A model generated the notes under the pieces. It was not told the DNA's origin. It saw only the letters and a program-made list of their open reading frames with translations, and did no database searches. 64,000 nt of DNA from Pipra filicauda (taxonomy: Eukaryota; Chordata; Aves; Passeriformes; Pipridae), in NCBI RefSeq assembly GCF_003945595.2, contig NW_024104532.1, forward strand, positions 8,587,799 to 8,651,798, written 5' to 3'. The translations under genes and the position numbers were made by a program. Positions 10,030 through 23,860 of this stretch are shown here, one piece after another (within the stretch, counting starts at the first letter, position 1; each line of letters starts with the position of its first letter).

Positions 10030-13000
10030 AAAGAGAACATATTTCTCAAATCTACATGAGATAATGGAACATCCACGTGCTTGGAAAAGTAGATGTTTCT
10101 GGATTTGATACACCACATGATGTTTTCAATTTTCTTTCACTCCTCTAGAGGTCTGTGGAATGAGCTGAAGTGACTTCACAACAAAACCCACCAGACTTCG
10201 TGATACCAGTGACAGAACTTCTAGAGAACATCCCTCACATGTGGTCATGACACTGGCACAGTGCAGGATTTGCTGTCAGAGTACCTGCAGCCAAACCTTG
10301 TGCCTTGGAATTGCAACCCTGTAGTGCAAATGAAATTTTCTCAGCATGCTCCTGTTGGTTTACTGACTGCAAAAATACTTGGCTACCCCTGCTCAGATTA
10401 CAGTCTCTTATTTGAAATTAATATTCAGGAAAAACATGACAATCAGTCTCTTGTAAGCTTTGTAAATTCACAGTGAAAAGATGTTAATCCACCACATTAA
10501 GAACCCCGCTGCATTGTGCATCAATGGCAACAACTGAATTTTTAACCTTGCTTAAAAAAAAAAAACAACAACAAAAACCAAATAACCAGCAGCAAGTCAA
10601 AAAGCCTTTCTAGTACTAAAACATTACAAATGTTTCCATTTAAATTATTACATCTTCATTGTGAGTTCAGGTTACAGCTTCCTGTCACCCAACCTGCATT
10701 CAGGTGCTTTTCCCCTTTTTGCACCATAAGTATTTCCAAATCTGCAACCCTCCAGCAGTGCAGGTGGAGGCAGGCAGGAGGGCATCAGGAATGGGAGGGA
10801 GATGGACACAAACCCAGAAAGCTGGGATGTTTTCATGCTGAGGAAGAGCAGCACTCACCCTGATTTCCTTGCTGGTGCCCTGTCAGCAGGGAGGAGAGGG
10901 AGCAACTTCAGCCTGGTTTAGGTTACAAAGTCGGGGGTAAGAAGGGGACAGGAAGGAAGATGAGTGGGAAAGAAAAACATAAGAAATGAGCAAATGGAAG
11001 GCAGGGATGGCTGGACAAAAGGACAAAGAAAGGTGATACTGCAGCCCAGGGAATTACACAGTGCATCGTTTGGGGTGACTGTGTCCCTGCGGTACACAAG
11101 CCCAGCATTTTGCCCCCTTTTCAGAAAGAAACTCTGGATTTCTAATAACTATTAAGAGGGAATGGCAGGAATCTGTACTCACCCCCAGACACTCTTTTCT
11201 GTAAGTACATTTAGTGTTGCAGCAAGCTCCCTTTCTAGCCTCCCCCAAATTGGTTTTATCAAATGAGAGGCCAGAAATCAGAGCCTGTCACAAAAGCCCA
11301 CATTGACACTGCGGGTCAAGATGTGTCACGCAGGCCTTTCTTCTGCTTTCCATCAGGCAGATAAGAAAAAAAGGGGACTATGTCCTTGTCATGGGACTAA
11401 TTCAATTTATACCAGTCATGCAGTCTACACCAAATTCTCAAAGTAGCCACAATTGTCCATTCAGACTATCACAAACAAAAATGTGCTGCTGGATACAAGT
11501 CCCTTTTTCAAGTCAGATTAAAATTCTTTGTGACCTTCACAATTTGTTTAACACTGATCCACACTCTGACCTCTCCTTCACCTCCCCTTTATTTTGCCAG
11601 CAACAAAATATTAGTTCTTTTAAAGACAGACCTTCAACCCAGACAAATGATCTGGCAACCCAGAGAAAGGAAAGGGTACTTCAGACCCAGAAGAAGGAAG
11701 TCTTATGCTGAAGACCGATTTCATGACAGGGAGTCACTTTGGTGTGACAGTGAGGCACAGCAGAGCCACAGCCAATGGGAAAAGTGTGACAAAATGGCTT
11801 AGGAAGGCAAAAATTAGTCAGATCTGAAAGGAAGACGCACGCAAAGCAGAACAAAAAGGGCTTGAAAAAGTAGAACTGTGTGGTCAAAGAAAACCACACT
11901 AAATCCGCCAGCGTCTCAAGTTGCATTCATCTGGCATTTTATTGTGCATTATTTCAAATCATGTTTAAAAATAAGTTAGGTTTAAAAGCTGTTTTTTCTA
12001 GCATTACTGTGTTCTAAAAGGGCTAATTTATGTTTTTGCTTTCTGCTTTTTCTTTATGCTCAACTCTCAACCTGCAGTCAGCAAAACCAGGGGACTGTAG
12101 GAAGTTCATCCATTTCCTATGAAAACCATTCTTGTAAACTGTATTATTTTCATTTTCTATTAGGCACTCTCCTCTAGGTACCAGTAGTGCATAAATCTCT
12201 CTAGTGGGCTGAAGAACTACCAGCCTTGCATGGAAGAAAATTCACCAATGCATATTTGGTTTTCTTTAACTGCCTTCTCACAATTATAATCATCCCATTC
12301 TGAAGAGGCCAGGAAAAGTGTTTCTCTCTGCTTCCTGATACTGTGCCAAACCTTTGTTAAGCATCTTTCATAAGCAAGCAAACCCCAACCAGGCTCAGCC
12401 TGGGCACTTCCCAAAATTTGCTCCGAGAAAGCAGAAGGCTGTTAACAAGCAACTTGTCTACTGAGTTCACCTTAAATTTCCAGCTTTTCACTCCCTACAG
12501 GCAAAATGAGAAGCTCACATTGACAGTATGTAAAATAAATATTAGTTATTCATAGTAACTGCAGAAAACCAGGTGAACAGAGGTGAGGCTAAAACAAAAC
12601 CCTTAAAAAAAAAAGGAAAAATATTGCAGTATTCAAGAAAAAATGAACAAATCTGAAGAAAAATAAATTACGATTGCTAATACATTTCCTATTTCTTAGG
12701 CAGAAGTTTCAAACTACCAAATTCTGTAATAGAAGGCAAGTGCAATGCATGGGTACATGACATATCCTAAGGAGGAAATCTGAAGAATTCCAGCTTTAAA
12801 GAAAAAAAGACTTCCAAAAATCCCCCCCTAACATGCAGTGTTAGTTGACCAAAAGCACTTGACCTAAGGACAAACTAAAATGTGCCAGACCATCAGCATC
12901 ACCCTCCTTCACAAAGGTTCCTCTGTGGAGAAAGCAGTGAGCCCAACACAAAGGAAACACCTTCATGATAAAATAGACACATTGAGAGAAGTGAATGTTT

Positions 13001-14883
13001 TGAGATGAAATTATTCTTCCTGTTATTTTGATAAATACGGGCAATTTTCATCCAGTTTAATCCGCAGGCAGAGCACACTGCACAGAGATCCAGCAACCAG
13101 CCACTGCCTCAGCACAGTGCAGTGACCCCCTGGCTCCCTCATCCAGGTTTCTGATGGAAACACTCTTGGAAAGGCCTCAGCAGCGATCCCAGAGGAACCG
13201 GAGAGGGGAACAGCACAGCAGGCAACAGTACTGGACACGTTCAACCAAGAGCTCCCCCAGCCAGCACTGTGTGTTGAACCCCCAAAGGAAGCAACATCCT
13301 CCTTTCTGAGATGGAGAAATGGAGCCACGGGGATATTGAAGAGCTTGGACTTCGAGTCTGCACAATCAGAGCTGTGGGATCTAACAAAACCCAGCAGCTG
13401 TGGCTCACGTGCCCTCCCAGCACGGCAGACCACACATTAGTCCAACCCAGCCTCGAAAAGGAGTTGGCACAAGTCAGTACATTTTTTATTTTTTTTTTAG
13501 TTTTTATTTTAATTTTGCTAAAATGCTTTGGACACAGATTAACTCCCTCTGCAAGTCTAATATTATTTTCCTGATCTTCAAATGTGCATTGAAAGAGCCT
13601 TACTGATAAAAGGATTGCAAAAGGGGGAAAAAAAGCACCCAAAAGTGCTGACGTTTCCTAAGTGCCTCTGCAGTCTTTGCCGTAGTGCTGGTTTTAGCTT
13701 CCTGCTTTAACACTGCCTATTGCATCCCAAGTGAAAATGCAACTCTCTAACAGAGCAATAAAATACATTAAGACCCTTTTTTTATTATTTCGCCAGTGAC
13801 AGAACATAAATCAGTTAATTGGAACACAGACCCTACGAACATTCATAAAATTAGTGTCTTCATTTGAACTACAGATTTAAAACATTAAAAGAGCTACTTT
13901 GATACAACCTGCAAAGCTCCAGTGGTGCTGGAAATACCATAGATTATATGAAAATCAAGAAATCAGCAGTGATAACATTATGCTGAGTCTTATGCTTAGT
14001 CTTCCATATGCTTGTCTCCCCTTTCAAATACAAACAAAAAACCCCCATTCTTTGAGCACTGACAAATTATTTCCCCGATCTTTTTTGACACAGAGATTCT
14101 AAAATTTTAGAAGACTGTTTTTGCACAACTCCCTGAAAACCAGCTTAAGAAGTATTTATTGTGGTTGAACACTACCCTTTAATTATTTCTCCCGCCCAAA
14201 TGGGCTAACAGAGATGACACTGCAGTGTTATCCCATAAAGAACTAGGCTTGCCTTTAATGTCTAAAGAGTTTAGTACAAAGACTTAAAGAATAGTCCCCA
14301 AGAGCACATGCTTCACAACCCAGTATGTATCTTTCCCAGTATGTTACTGCATGTTTATTCCATAATAAAACTGCAAACAGAGTTAACCATTAACACATGG
14401 AACCAATGGTTTGGCTAAAATGAAGGACAAATCCAGAATAACTAAGCTGATTCCTTCTAAGTACCTTTTAGCTTGTCCACCATTCAGTTGCTTCTTGCAA
14501 TAAGAAAGAAGAGCTCACACACAACTCTCTGTAGCAGTTGATACAAAACCAGAAGGCAAACACTGCTTGATTTGATGGTATATGGGGCTTGAGGGTGCAA
14601 GATTGTTTCCCATCAAGTCTTCCTGACAAAATAACTGGGAAAATGAATGAGGTTTGCTTGCTTTGCAAAATAAAACCAATGAAAGGTATGAAAGCTGACT
14701 TTAAGAAAGTGCCAGCTGCCACCAATGCTAAGAAATCAGCCCTGTGCCCACTAACTTCACTCCAGCCACAGAATGTGCAGCTGAGAGAAATGAGAATTAA
14801 TTCATCCATGTTGGTAGCTTGTTTACATTCTTTCAGCAAATAGGATTTCTGGGTTTAAAACATTTCAGTCTCATCCTGTGATT

Positions 14884-14933
14884 AAAATAAAATAGAAAAA
14901 ATAAATAAAATAAAATATAAAATAAAATAAAAT
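14884..14933. repeat. (AAAAT)n-like microsatellite
   Basis: A run of taaaa/aaat units with occasional substitutions over about 50 bp. It could mark the tail of a decayed retroposon, but no body is recognised upstream. Confidence 0.85.
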
Positions 14934-17900
14934 GTTTCAGAGGTTTTGTGCACTTAAGTTCATTGACTGTTCTTCAACCCAACTTTTCTTTACAACTGGA
15001 CTAAAACCAGACTGAACTACTCCACTAAAGGTCACATACTTAACACAATCTGGTCACTGCAATTTGTCTCATTAGAATTAGTTTTAATTTGTACAACATG
15101 TTACACATAAACTCTATCCTACAATGTTTTACTGAATTAAGTAACACAATTAAGGAGCTAAAGAGTAACAGATGGGGAAAATTAGAGAGTATAATCCAAA
15201 GATAATAGGTATCTCTAAGTAACACATAATAAAAGATAAGCAAGTCAATGAAGTGAGGAATGATACAGCTCAGCTTTTTCACAGAGCAAGAGCTGGAGGG
15301 AAAGTAATTCCTACAATCAAAGAGACAGGGCAAAGGAATCAATGCTGGAGGAAGAGTCTACAAGAGAAAAAAGGGTGACATGAAGGGGTAAAAAGACCAA
15401 GGGAATCCACAGGGGAAAAAAAAAGAAGTTTACTCCATTATATCTATAACAATTCCAGCACAGAATATTAATATTCATGATGTGTTTTTCTTTTAACCAA
15501 ATGCTTGGCACTCCCAAGGAAGCTTTTTGTCTTGCAGAGTTTCTATTACAATCCACAACAACTTGCAGTGCCTCAGACCTTGCTTAACCTCAAGCACAGC
15601 ACAGGCAGCATCACTGCACCAGCAGCAGAAGGGCTGCAGCACAGATCCCTTCCAAGGGCTGGGATTTCTTCTTGCCCATCAATCCAACGCTGGGAGCAAC
15701 ATGACAGTTGATCTGGTCACATCTCCCGGGCAGCTCCAGCCCCTGTCCTCAGGGAGCAGAAGGATGCAGATCTGTCTCTGCTGCAAGGAGGCTGCTGTGC
15801 CTTAAAGGCATGGTAAGACTGAGCCAAGAGAGTAAGGACCGTGCTTGAGGTGTGTAAGAAATGCATCTGGAGCTAAAGCACCAGCACACACAAGCTCAAG
15901 GATGCAGATGTTGAAATCAGGTGAAAACAGGCTCTGTAAATATTTCCACCACGTTTGTTTTTTTTTTTGTACCACACTGAGCTACCATTTCATTTACAGC
16001 AAAGAACAAAAGAAGGATTTTTCCTGCTCTGCCAAAATTGCATGTCAGCTTTTGAATTATTTTTTGTTTTACCTAAAACTAATATTGAACATTTTCAACA
16101 ACTAAATGTTATTCTTACCTAGGAGTTATTGTCCTAGTATTTCCAAAACTCGTCAGTATTAAATCTTCCCTGTCCTCCAAATGGATTAACAAATAACTGA
16201 GTTAGCTGTTAAGGACAATTTAGAAACTTTGAGCCTTGTAAATATGCAAGGTAAGTTCAAGATATTTATCAACTTCCAGGTGGGAAATGCATTGCCCAAA
16301 TCAGCTCACTCCAACAGTAATTAGAACAAGCTGTGGCAAGTCTGACACTCATCAGCACCTCTGTCCTCAGGAGGGCTTTATGCCCTCAGTGAAGCAATGG
16401 CTTTGCTCTTTCTGGAGGTTCACTGTAAAAAATGGTATTTACTGTAAAGCAGCACTTCCAGCTCTCTGTCTGAAGGAAAAATGAATAAGTGTTGTTGCCC
16501 ATGGGCTACAAGGCAAGAGCTTAAGAACAACAGGATTGTAGAGTATTACTCTGTGGAAACTTGGCATCACTGCTGATTTTTTTAAAAGGAAAAAAAATTT
16601 CTTCCTACTCCTACTGCACTAAGAGTAAAGATGGTGACAGGCTCTGAGTTCTGCAAAACAAGAGCAGGTCCTGGGGATGTTGTGTGCCCTGAACAAAGCA
16701 AGGTGGTTGTGTTTTTGCTAAACACGATACAGCTGGCTATCAACCCGTGCTCTGGGAGGCTGTTGGGAAAACTCTAGTCTTGTTTTGTTTGTTTTGAGGA
16801 GGGAATTTAGCTCAAAAATTCCAATTAAGCCAGTCCTCGCTGCTTTCACACAGTCACGCACTACTGCACAAGCACTACTGCTGAGCTTCCAGAAGATAAA
16901 CACCACGATTCCTTTGCTGATCCAGTTTCACTGCGAGGTGAGAGATGTTAACTCTATACTTCTGCACCTCACCACTTACCCAAAGCTTCACGTGGCCTAA
17001 TTAACCCCAGTCACACACACATGCTTTTGTCGGGAAGAACAGGACACTGAGCAGAGCCTGAGCTCCTGGGGAGGAGCGTTCACAAAGCAATCAAGGAGGA
17101 AAAAGATCTGAGCAACAGATAATTATTTTAGCATCGTCTTCCACCTTCTCCAAGGACAAACTGAAACCCATCTGTTAATAAAGACCCTTTAAGGGACCTG
17201 ACCTGCACGGATTTTTTACAGATTCATGACTTCTGTCCTGACACAACTGCAGGGATGGCACAGCACATGCTCAAGTCTTTTAAATGTTTGAAAGAACAGA
17301 GGATACACGTTTGTGCACACTTCATTAGAGGTTTTTAAAATTCTTGGTTGCTTCAAAAAAAACCAACCAAACAACAAAACCCCCTCTGTTTCACTGAATT
17401 AGACACAGTGTTACAACATTTGTCTATCAATGCACCCAAAGAAAACAGAAAAAAATTACATCTATCATAATATCTCTAGGAAGATTAGTAAATATTTTTA
17501 TATGATTTTAAGTGAACTGTAAAACTAATCTGTGCCAATGCCCAAATCAAAGGCATGTTTATGACTTTTACAGTTCTTCCTCCCTCCTCCTGCCATTTCC
17601 AAAATGCCAAGCAAATAGTGATCAGACAGCATTTAGGAGACTCTGATTTTATAACCACCCATCGTGAGTTTTCATTTTAGAAAGCAGCATCTGTTTTGTC
17701 TTCTGGAACACAGGCAGTGAAAGTGAAATTTGTCCTCCCAAGTCTTCATACTCAACTTTGAATATGCCAGGGAGAAGGAACAGGAGAGTAACAGCCAGTG
17801 GGTTCAGGAGAAACCCTTGAAGAGAAGCAGCCTACTAGAAATAAGATAAGGCTTCTGACTAACAAATGATAAGAAGACTGTTTATTAATGTTAATACTTT

Positions 17901-20467
17901 CTGAAGTGGAAATGGAGCTATATGGGGACTCTGCTATTTTAACCTAATTTAAAAAAAACAAACTAGTTTTATACTGTTGACTTATTTTCTGGTTTATACC
18001 TTTGTCTGTTGATCTGTACTGGAAAGAAACGCTGTGCATTTGCAAATTCTAAACAACAATAGGCAATAGAACCCTCCTCTCATCTCCACAAAGCAAAAAT
18101 GAGCCCCTGGTTATGCCCTGCTTGAGCACTAAGCTAAAAGATATCTGCAGTTTATTGTCCATAATTTAGTATATATTTTTGACATATGATGAGCTCTTAT
18201 TTTAGAAGATAAACGTGTGAATTCATAAAGTATAAAACATGAGCTAATAACCTGCACCATCACTGGATAACTGATCAGCATCTGGAGCAAGGTGCTCTTT
18301 TGAATGATCTTTCCTGACCTAACCCTGCCTTTGTTAACGATGAATATTTTTATAGTAAAGAATTTTTTGCTCTTTACTGACATATTCAAAAAAAATCTCC
18401 CTGACCATTACATTTTTGTGTAACTAACCATCACGGTGTAGAATTAAATTGATAATCATAACAGTGTTTATTTAATTCGGGCTATGATCCTGTACTTTAG
18501 CTAAGAAAATAAGACAGTTTTCACAGGAGCAAGTAGCAATTGCACATGTAAAAATCTAGGCTTTATTTTTAACAACGTTAAAGAGGCCATTTATTTAATT
18601 TGTTTGCGTGATCACTGTAGACATTTCTGTGGCTGTATAAAAAAATAATAAACATTTTAGAGAATCCATGGATACTAAAACCAACTACAGGGACATTCAA
18701 TTTATTCCAGTGAGGTAAAAAGTTATTTGAATCCCCTGCAGTGAGAAGAACAGTTCACAGCTCAGGCCTGGTTATCAAGGGGGTGTTATTCTGTTCAGTG
18801 GTAAAAAGTGCCCCAGTATAAAAGAGGCACATCAGTGCTTTAGCTGTAATATAAGTTTTAAAAATAATTTATAATATTGCAGTGGTATTCAGCAGGCTGT
18901 ACTCCATGAACAACTACTGAAGCCCCAGAAAAAGGACAAAAGAGTTCTATGCACCCTGTCCCTTCTTTCTTTTATAATATTTTAGCTTCTTTCTTTCTTC
19001 CTCAGCTTCACCTTTATATATCTTTCCTGCTATGGATCATTTACTCCCTGAAAGTCCCTGTGAAACGCTGCAGCAGAAGATACACTTCAGATGGGTTTGT
19101 AGCCTTAATTCATTTTTCTGTGGGGATATGACATCCAGATTTATTAGACCAAGATGTAATACCACAAAGTGGTTAACTCTATTGGGGATGCAACTCTATT
19201 GCAAGATGCAACTGTTTAAGTAACACCAGCTTCTCCATTTTACAGTAGGATCCACAAAGCCACGAGCTATCCAAGGATTTCTGAGCAGGTCACCCTGACC
19301 ATTACAGCTGCAAGAGTCCTCCACAAACCTCATTCCCCTACTTTATCCACACTTATAAGAAAGACTCACTGAAACATAACCTGATAATTTCTTTTTTTCA
19401 ATGACTATCCACTCAAGAATCCTACTCCACGCACAGAAAGTTTACCATTCCATAATGCTGTGATTTAGACAAGAGCATTTAAATAGAATATAAGTATTTT
19501 AAATACAGAAAATGAAATTAAAGTGCACTAGTAGAACAAAGGTGCTAACATGACACAGACCTAAGCTAAAATTAGCTTTCAGCTAATGAATTTATCTTCC
19601 AAAAAAGAAGCTATACTTGTAATCATGCCACTCATCCTACTGAGGGTTTTCTTATGTTAATGTTTTGGTAGATCATCCACCAAGGACCTAAACTTTTATT
19701 GAAAACTCAGCTAAAATGAAGACAACTCCCAAGAATTAAGACTGTCCCTAGGACTTCATTGCCACCTACAAACCAGCCTGGCCTGAACAAGTCACAAGTC
19801 CCTGAAGCCAATAAAACACTATATAATGAAAACCTCCAGATCCTACTTGGAAAACAAATTCACCTTTTATCCCCAAACACCCAAAACACTCATAGGGAGG
19901 CCTGACTGAATGGTTTACGGTAACTCTCAGAGACTCTTGTGGCACATTTTGAGCTTTATTCCCAAAATGCCAAGGAAACAAGGGCACTGCTCTGATTCAT
20001 CAGCAAATGCGCTGCTCCAGCCATCCACGGCAGGATTTATTTGCATAAAGCCACTTCCAGAAATGAGCTCGGCTTTCCTCCGGCTCCCTGTCAAGCACGA
20101 TGCTGAATTTCAGATTGACAATGTCAGCTCGGAAAATTAAATCAAATTAAATGTAAAAAAGCTGACCAGGGAGAGGGAGGAGTGCCTCCTGCACAACAGA
20201 CCCCAAGGGAAGCAGCAAAAAGTCTACACGTTGCTGTTTCATTGTTGAGGCACTCTCAAATCAAAGAACATCACATTCCAGAGTGATTTGATTTCATCAC
20301 TGCTGGGAATGATGATGACTTTCTCTAAAGTCCACTACAGTTATCTGAGTCTCCTGGAGAAACTCTGTCCGACAATAACGCTTGACTTATTATCCTAAAA
20401 GTTTTTTCAATTTATGACACCTCTTTAGGCAAGCTTTTGAAAAAACAATTAGCTAAGGGGGTGTCAT

Positions 20468-20481
20468 GTGTCATATGACAC
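20468..20481. repeat. 14-bp perfect palindrome
   Basis: gtgtcatatgacac equals its own reverse complement. A further partial copy (gtgtcat) lies immediately upstream at 20461. It could be a dimeric protein site or a chance palindrome; nothing around it supports a function. Confidence 0.5.
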
Positions 20482-23400
20482 GAACACTTGTATCTTATCA
20501 AAAAAGGAAATTTAACTTCATTATAAGGCTTGGAAAGTTTACATTCTGATATTAGTTATTCACATCATTACTTCCAGATGTCAAATAGAAAACCAACAAT
20601 CAAGAGACTCAAACTTAAGAGTCAGTCAAAAAACACACAAGAATTTCTGCATCACAGTTCCATACACAAAGGTTTTTGTTAGGTTCCAGAAAGGAATTCA
20701 CGGTGGAATCTGTTTTTATCCCAGCTCAGACGCAATCCCTTTCTCTTTCTCTGAACAGTTAATTTCTGGAAAGACAACTCTATGTCTAACACAGAAAGTG
20801 GTTTTCTAACTCCAGCTATCCCACCCTTTTAAATTATGATATAGATTATATACAACTATAACACATATGGTTCCAATGCTGTTTCTAGTTTGCACTCTTT
20901 GTTCAGTCTTTCTAAATCACAGAACATAAGAATGATATAAAAGAAGAAAGGCAAAACAAATACTAAATGGTAGGGTTGGGATGCATTACCAACACTTTAC
21001 CAAACACAGTAATACAACAGAAGTACAGTTTTACATATATTAAACATTTTCAACTTTCAGATGTAACACACATGCTTTGATTAGTAATATTAAACAAGAG
21101 GCAAAGTTTATTTCTTCATATATGAAGCATATTTGGAAGTATTAAAAACACTGTACATGTGTCTTCTTTAGAAGGTTCTACATTAATGTAAAAATAGGAA
21201 TTAAACCAAGTATTTTCAGTAAATGCTGACATAAGCTACTGGAAGACAAAATTCACTGTAAGACAAAGGAGATTATTCCTTCAGCTTTTCTCCTGTGCCT
21301 GGTAATTAGAAACATTTCAACCAGGTCAAAATCACACATTACAGGAAAATGTCACTGTCCTGTTCCTGCAGTAGCCCAGAAGCACCACTACTGATTATTT
21401 TAATAAATTCTGTACATTATTCCATATGCTGCCTCCCCCCGGGTTCACAGGCTGATTTTGTCACTTTGTATGGTGGGTGGTGTCTGTCACACAGAGGTCA
21501 GCAAAGACTCTCACAGAAACCTTCCACTGAGCCACTGACCCCAGGCTGCGGTCATGGGACGTCCCCCAATCACTGTGTGCTCAGCAAGGACCCAGCAAGG
21601 GCCCAGCCCAGCACATCTGAGATTTTAAAGAGAAGGGAATGACCAAGGGAATGTACTCTTATTCTCTCAATTTTAACTCACTGCCTTTAAACCAACCCCA
21701 GGACATGTGAGAGGGGAGCAGGAAGGAGCCCAGTGCCAGCCAGCAACGCCTGGGAGCAGGAATTCAGGAATTGAGGGCTCTGGCACATGAGCACTTGCCT
21801 CTGCACCAGAGGTGTCAGTGTTTTCAGCAATGTCACAGTGCCCCTGACTAAAGAGATGGGAGCATATTTACACAGAACAAGTTCTAAGCTGACTGAACAA
21901 ACTATTAATATTGAATTAAGATTTTCTTTGCCTTGCAAGCGTCTCCTTTGATTATCAAAGCCAGGTATTCTTTTAAAGATGCAGTATTATTTAAAAACAC
22001 ACTTTATTTTTTGCTCTGCTGTGCTGAAGCCTTAAAATGCAGATAAAAGGTAGGATGAAGCAGTATCAGTGGACTGCAATGGTACCTGAGGGAACTTGCT
22101 TCCTTCAAAGGCCATCTGCCCGTTATAGAAATAGCACAATGCCACAGGGACAGCAGGGTTTGCTTATCAGAGCAAAATAGTGACATGGATCTGGGACTGA
22201 GACTTGGGACTACATTTCTAACAGGGGGAGGTTGGCACAGTGGTCAAAAGTCACTCACTCATGTAGAAATCTCTCAGCCAGCTCTGTCTGAGGAGACAGA
22301 GCTCGTGGGGGTGGCTGCAGCTGGGAAGGGCTGAAGGAGAGCTGTGCTTTGGGCTGAGACATGGAACACACGAGAGCTGGGCACACTCATCAGTGGCACA
22401 CTGATTTTAAAGGTAATGTTTAAAATGTCTCTGTGGGTGACCTATGATCCTTTACTGACACCGATAAACCCTAACTGGGCAAGTGTCTCACACTTCTTTC
22501 TCTGCCAGTGAGGGAACAATTCAGGCAACAGGGAAAACACCCACTTGAGTGTGTCCAGTCCTAATCCAGAAGAAAGGATTTCTGATGTGCCTGTAAGAAT
22601 GAAGTCATGGAAACCAAACAGATCCAAGGTTTTCTGTTTGCTGGTTTTTCTCTAACTGGATAAGCAAATCCTGCCTGCCCAGGGTGCTCAGAAGATTCCT
22701 GCCCTGGGAGTTTTTCTGTGCATCCCACACTCCTACACCGCAAGCATCTTTGCTACCATAACATCAAATTTCAGAGCACACAGTTAATGTCCAAATGGCA
22801 GAGTATATTGATTCTCTGCCCATCCCCTAGTATCTTAAGTTTACCCAGAAGACTATTTTATTTAATTAACTTGGTGCTTTATTAATATAAATATTCCACT
22901 ATTGATCATAAGAGAAGCTGACGCATGTTTGAGTCAGGCATACATCACATCCACTTAATGGAGCTCCACTTAGGAGAGTAGTTGGCTCTAAATCAAGGTA
23001 AATGGCAGCAAGTGCTCCTTTGGGATGACAGGGCTTAGCTGAATCTATAACATTTTTACGGAGCTGGTTTTTTTAAAAGCAGAAAACGTATGGAAATTAG
23101 ATATGAAAATGGTCTCTCCTTGCACGTATCAATTAAGCATGTCAATACCTTAATTAAATTGCTCAACTTAATGAGATTTATACCAATGAATATGTTTTAT
23201 AGTTATAATAGCTTTTTTGGCTACTGTTCAAGATGTCAAATAAATTGTGAAAAGAGGATTAAAAAAGTAGTAATTGACATTCTGAACTGAAGCCAGTATT
23301 TTTTCCCCTCATTTTTTCCCTTCATTCATGTGATTTTGGAGAACATATAAATAAAGTAATGAACCTTGTAATAGCTTTGCTTTTAAAAATGTCTTTCTTT

Positions 23401-23804
23401 CCCAGTTCTAATCCTTCTTATCAAGTTCTCTAAGTGGCACACCATTTGAATTAAGAAGCACTTCAACCTAAATGATTATAGGGCTTTTTCCCCTTTGAGG
23501 CTCACTATGATGCCTTTCCTCCAAGTGAAAAGGAAGCAAAACTTTTCTCTCCAGACATGCAATTACTATAAAGACTTCTCAATCAGACTGCAATAGTATA
23601 ATGCCTTGAAGAGCAAGGACCTTACCCCACAAGCACAGGGACTTCTACTCCCAGCCTGGAGCGGTTCCAATTTTGAATCCACCATTTCTTGGGTTAGAGA
23701 GCAGCACTGGATGCTGCATTTCCTGGCATAATTCCTGGCTCCATCCTAAATGTACTTCTGCAACCTTGACAAAGCCATCAGCTGGCTCAGTTCTCTTGCA
23801 TATG

Positions 23805-23860
23805 AGAGCTGGACTTCAGTGACCCTTGGGGGTCCCTTCCAACTCAGGATATTTTATGAC
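23805..23860 (+). mobile_element. CR1 LINE 3' end (plus orientation)
   Basis: Reads agctggacttcagtgaccct, then gggggtcccttccaactcag, then gatattttatgac. This is the CR1 3' terminal segment, close to the form ending in 'actcaggatattctatgat'. About 55 bp is recognisable. The upstream boundary is uncertain. Confidence 0.85.

Larger units (their letters stand above)
10030..23804. other. Large upstream intron of SLIT3: mostly unique sequence
   Basis: Nearly 14 kb with no exon, RNA gene or clear transposon that I can recognise. It holds an A/C-rich tract near 10550-10582, an (AAAAT)n tract near 14.9 kb, another A/C-rich tract near 17356-17384 and a 14-bp palindrome at 20468. The listed open frames (up to about 136 residues, near 13.2-13.6 kb) overlap one another on both strands and show no domain. 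No SLIT LRR1-LRR3 exon was found here on the minus strand. Confidence 0.6.

Noticed and set aside
9653..10108. 151-residue plus-strand open frame across the SLIT3 exon
   Set aside because: It is antisense to the well-supported minus-strand exon, partly the exon's shadow, and has no recognisable domain.
10000..10116. In-frame ATG and open reading upstream of the SLIT3 exon on the minus strand
   Set aside because: The frame is open for about 125 nt into the intron by chance. The strong acceptor at 9989 and the canonical 72-nt exon length argue against a coding extension or alternative start.
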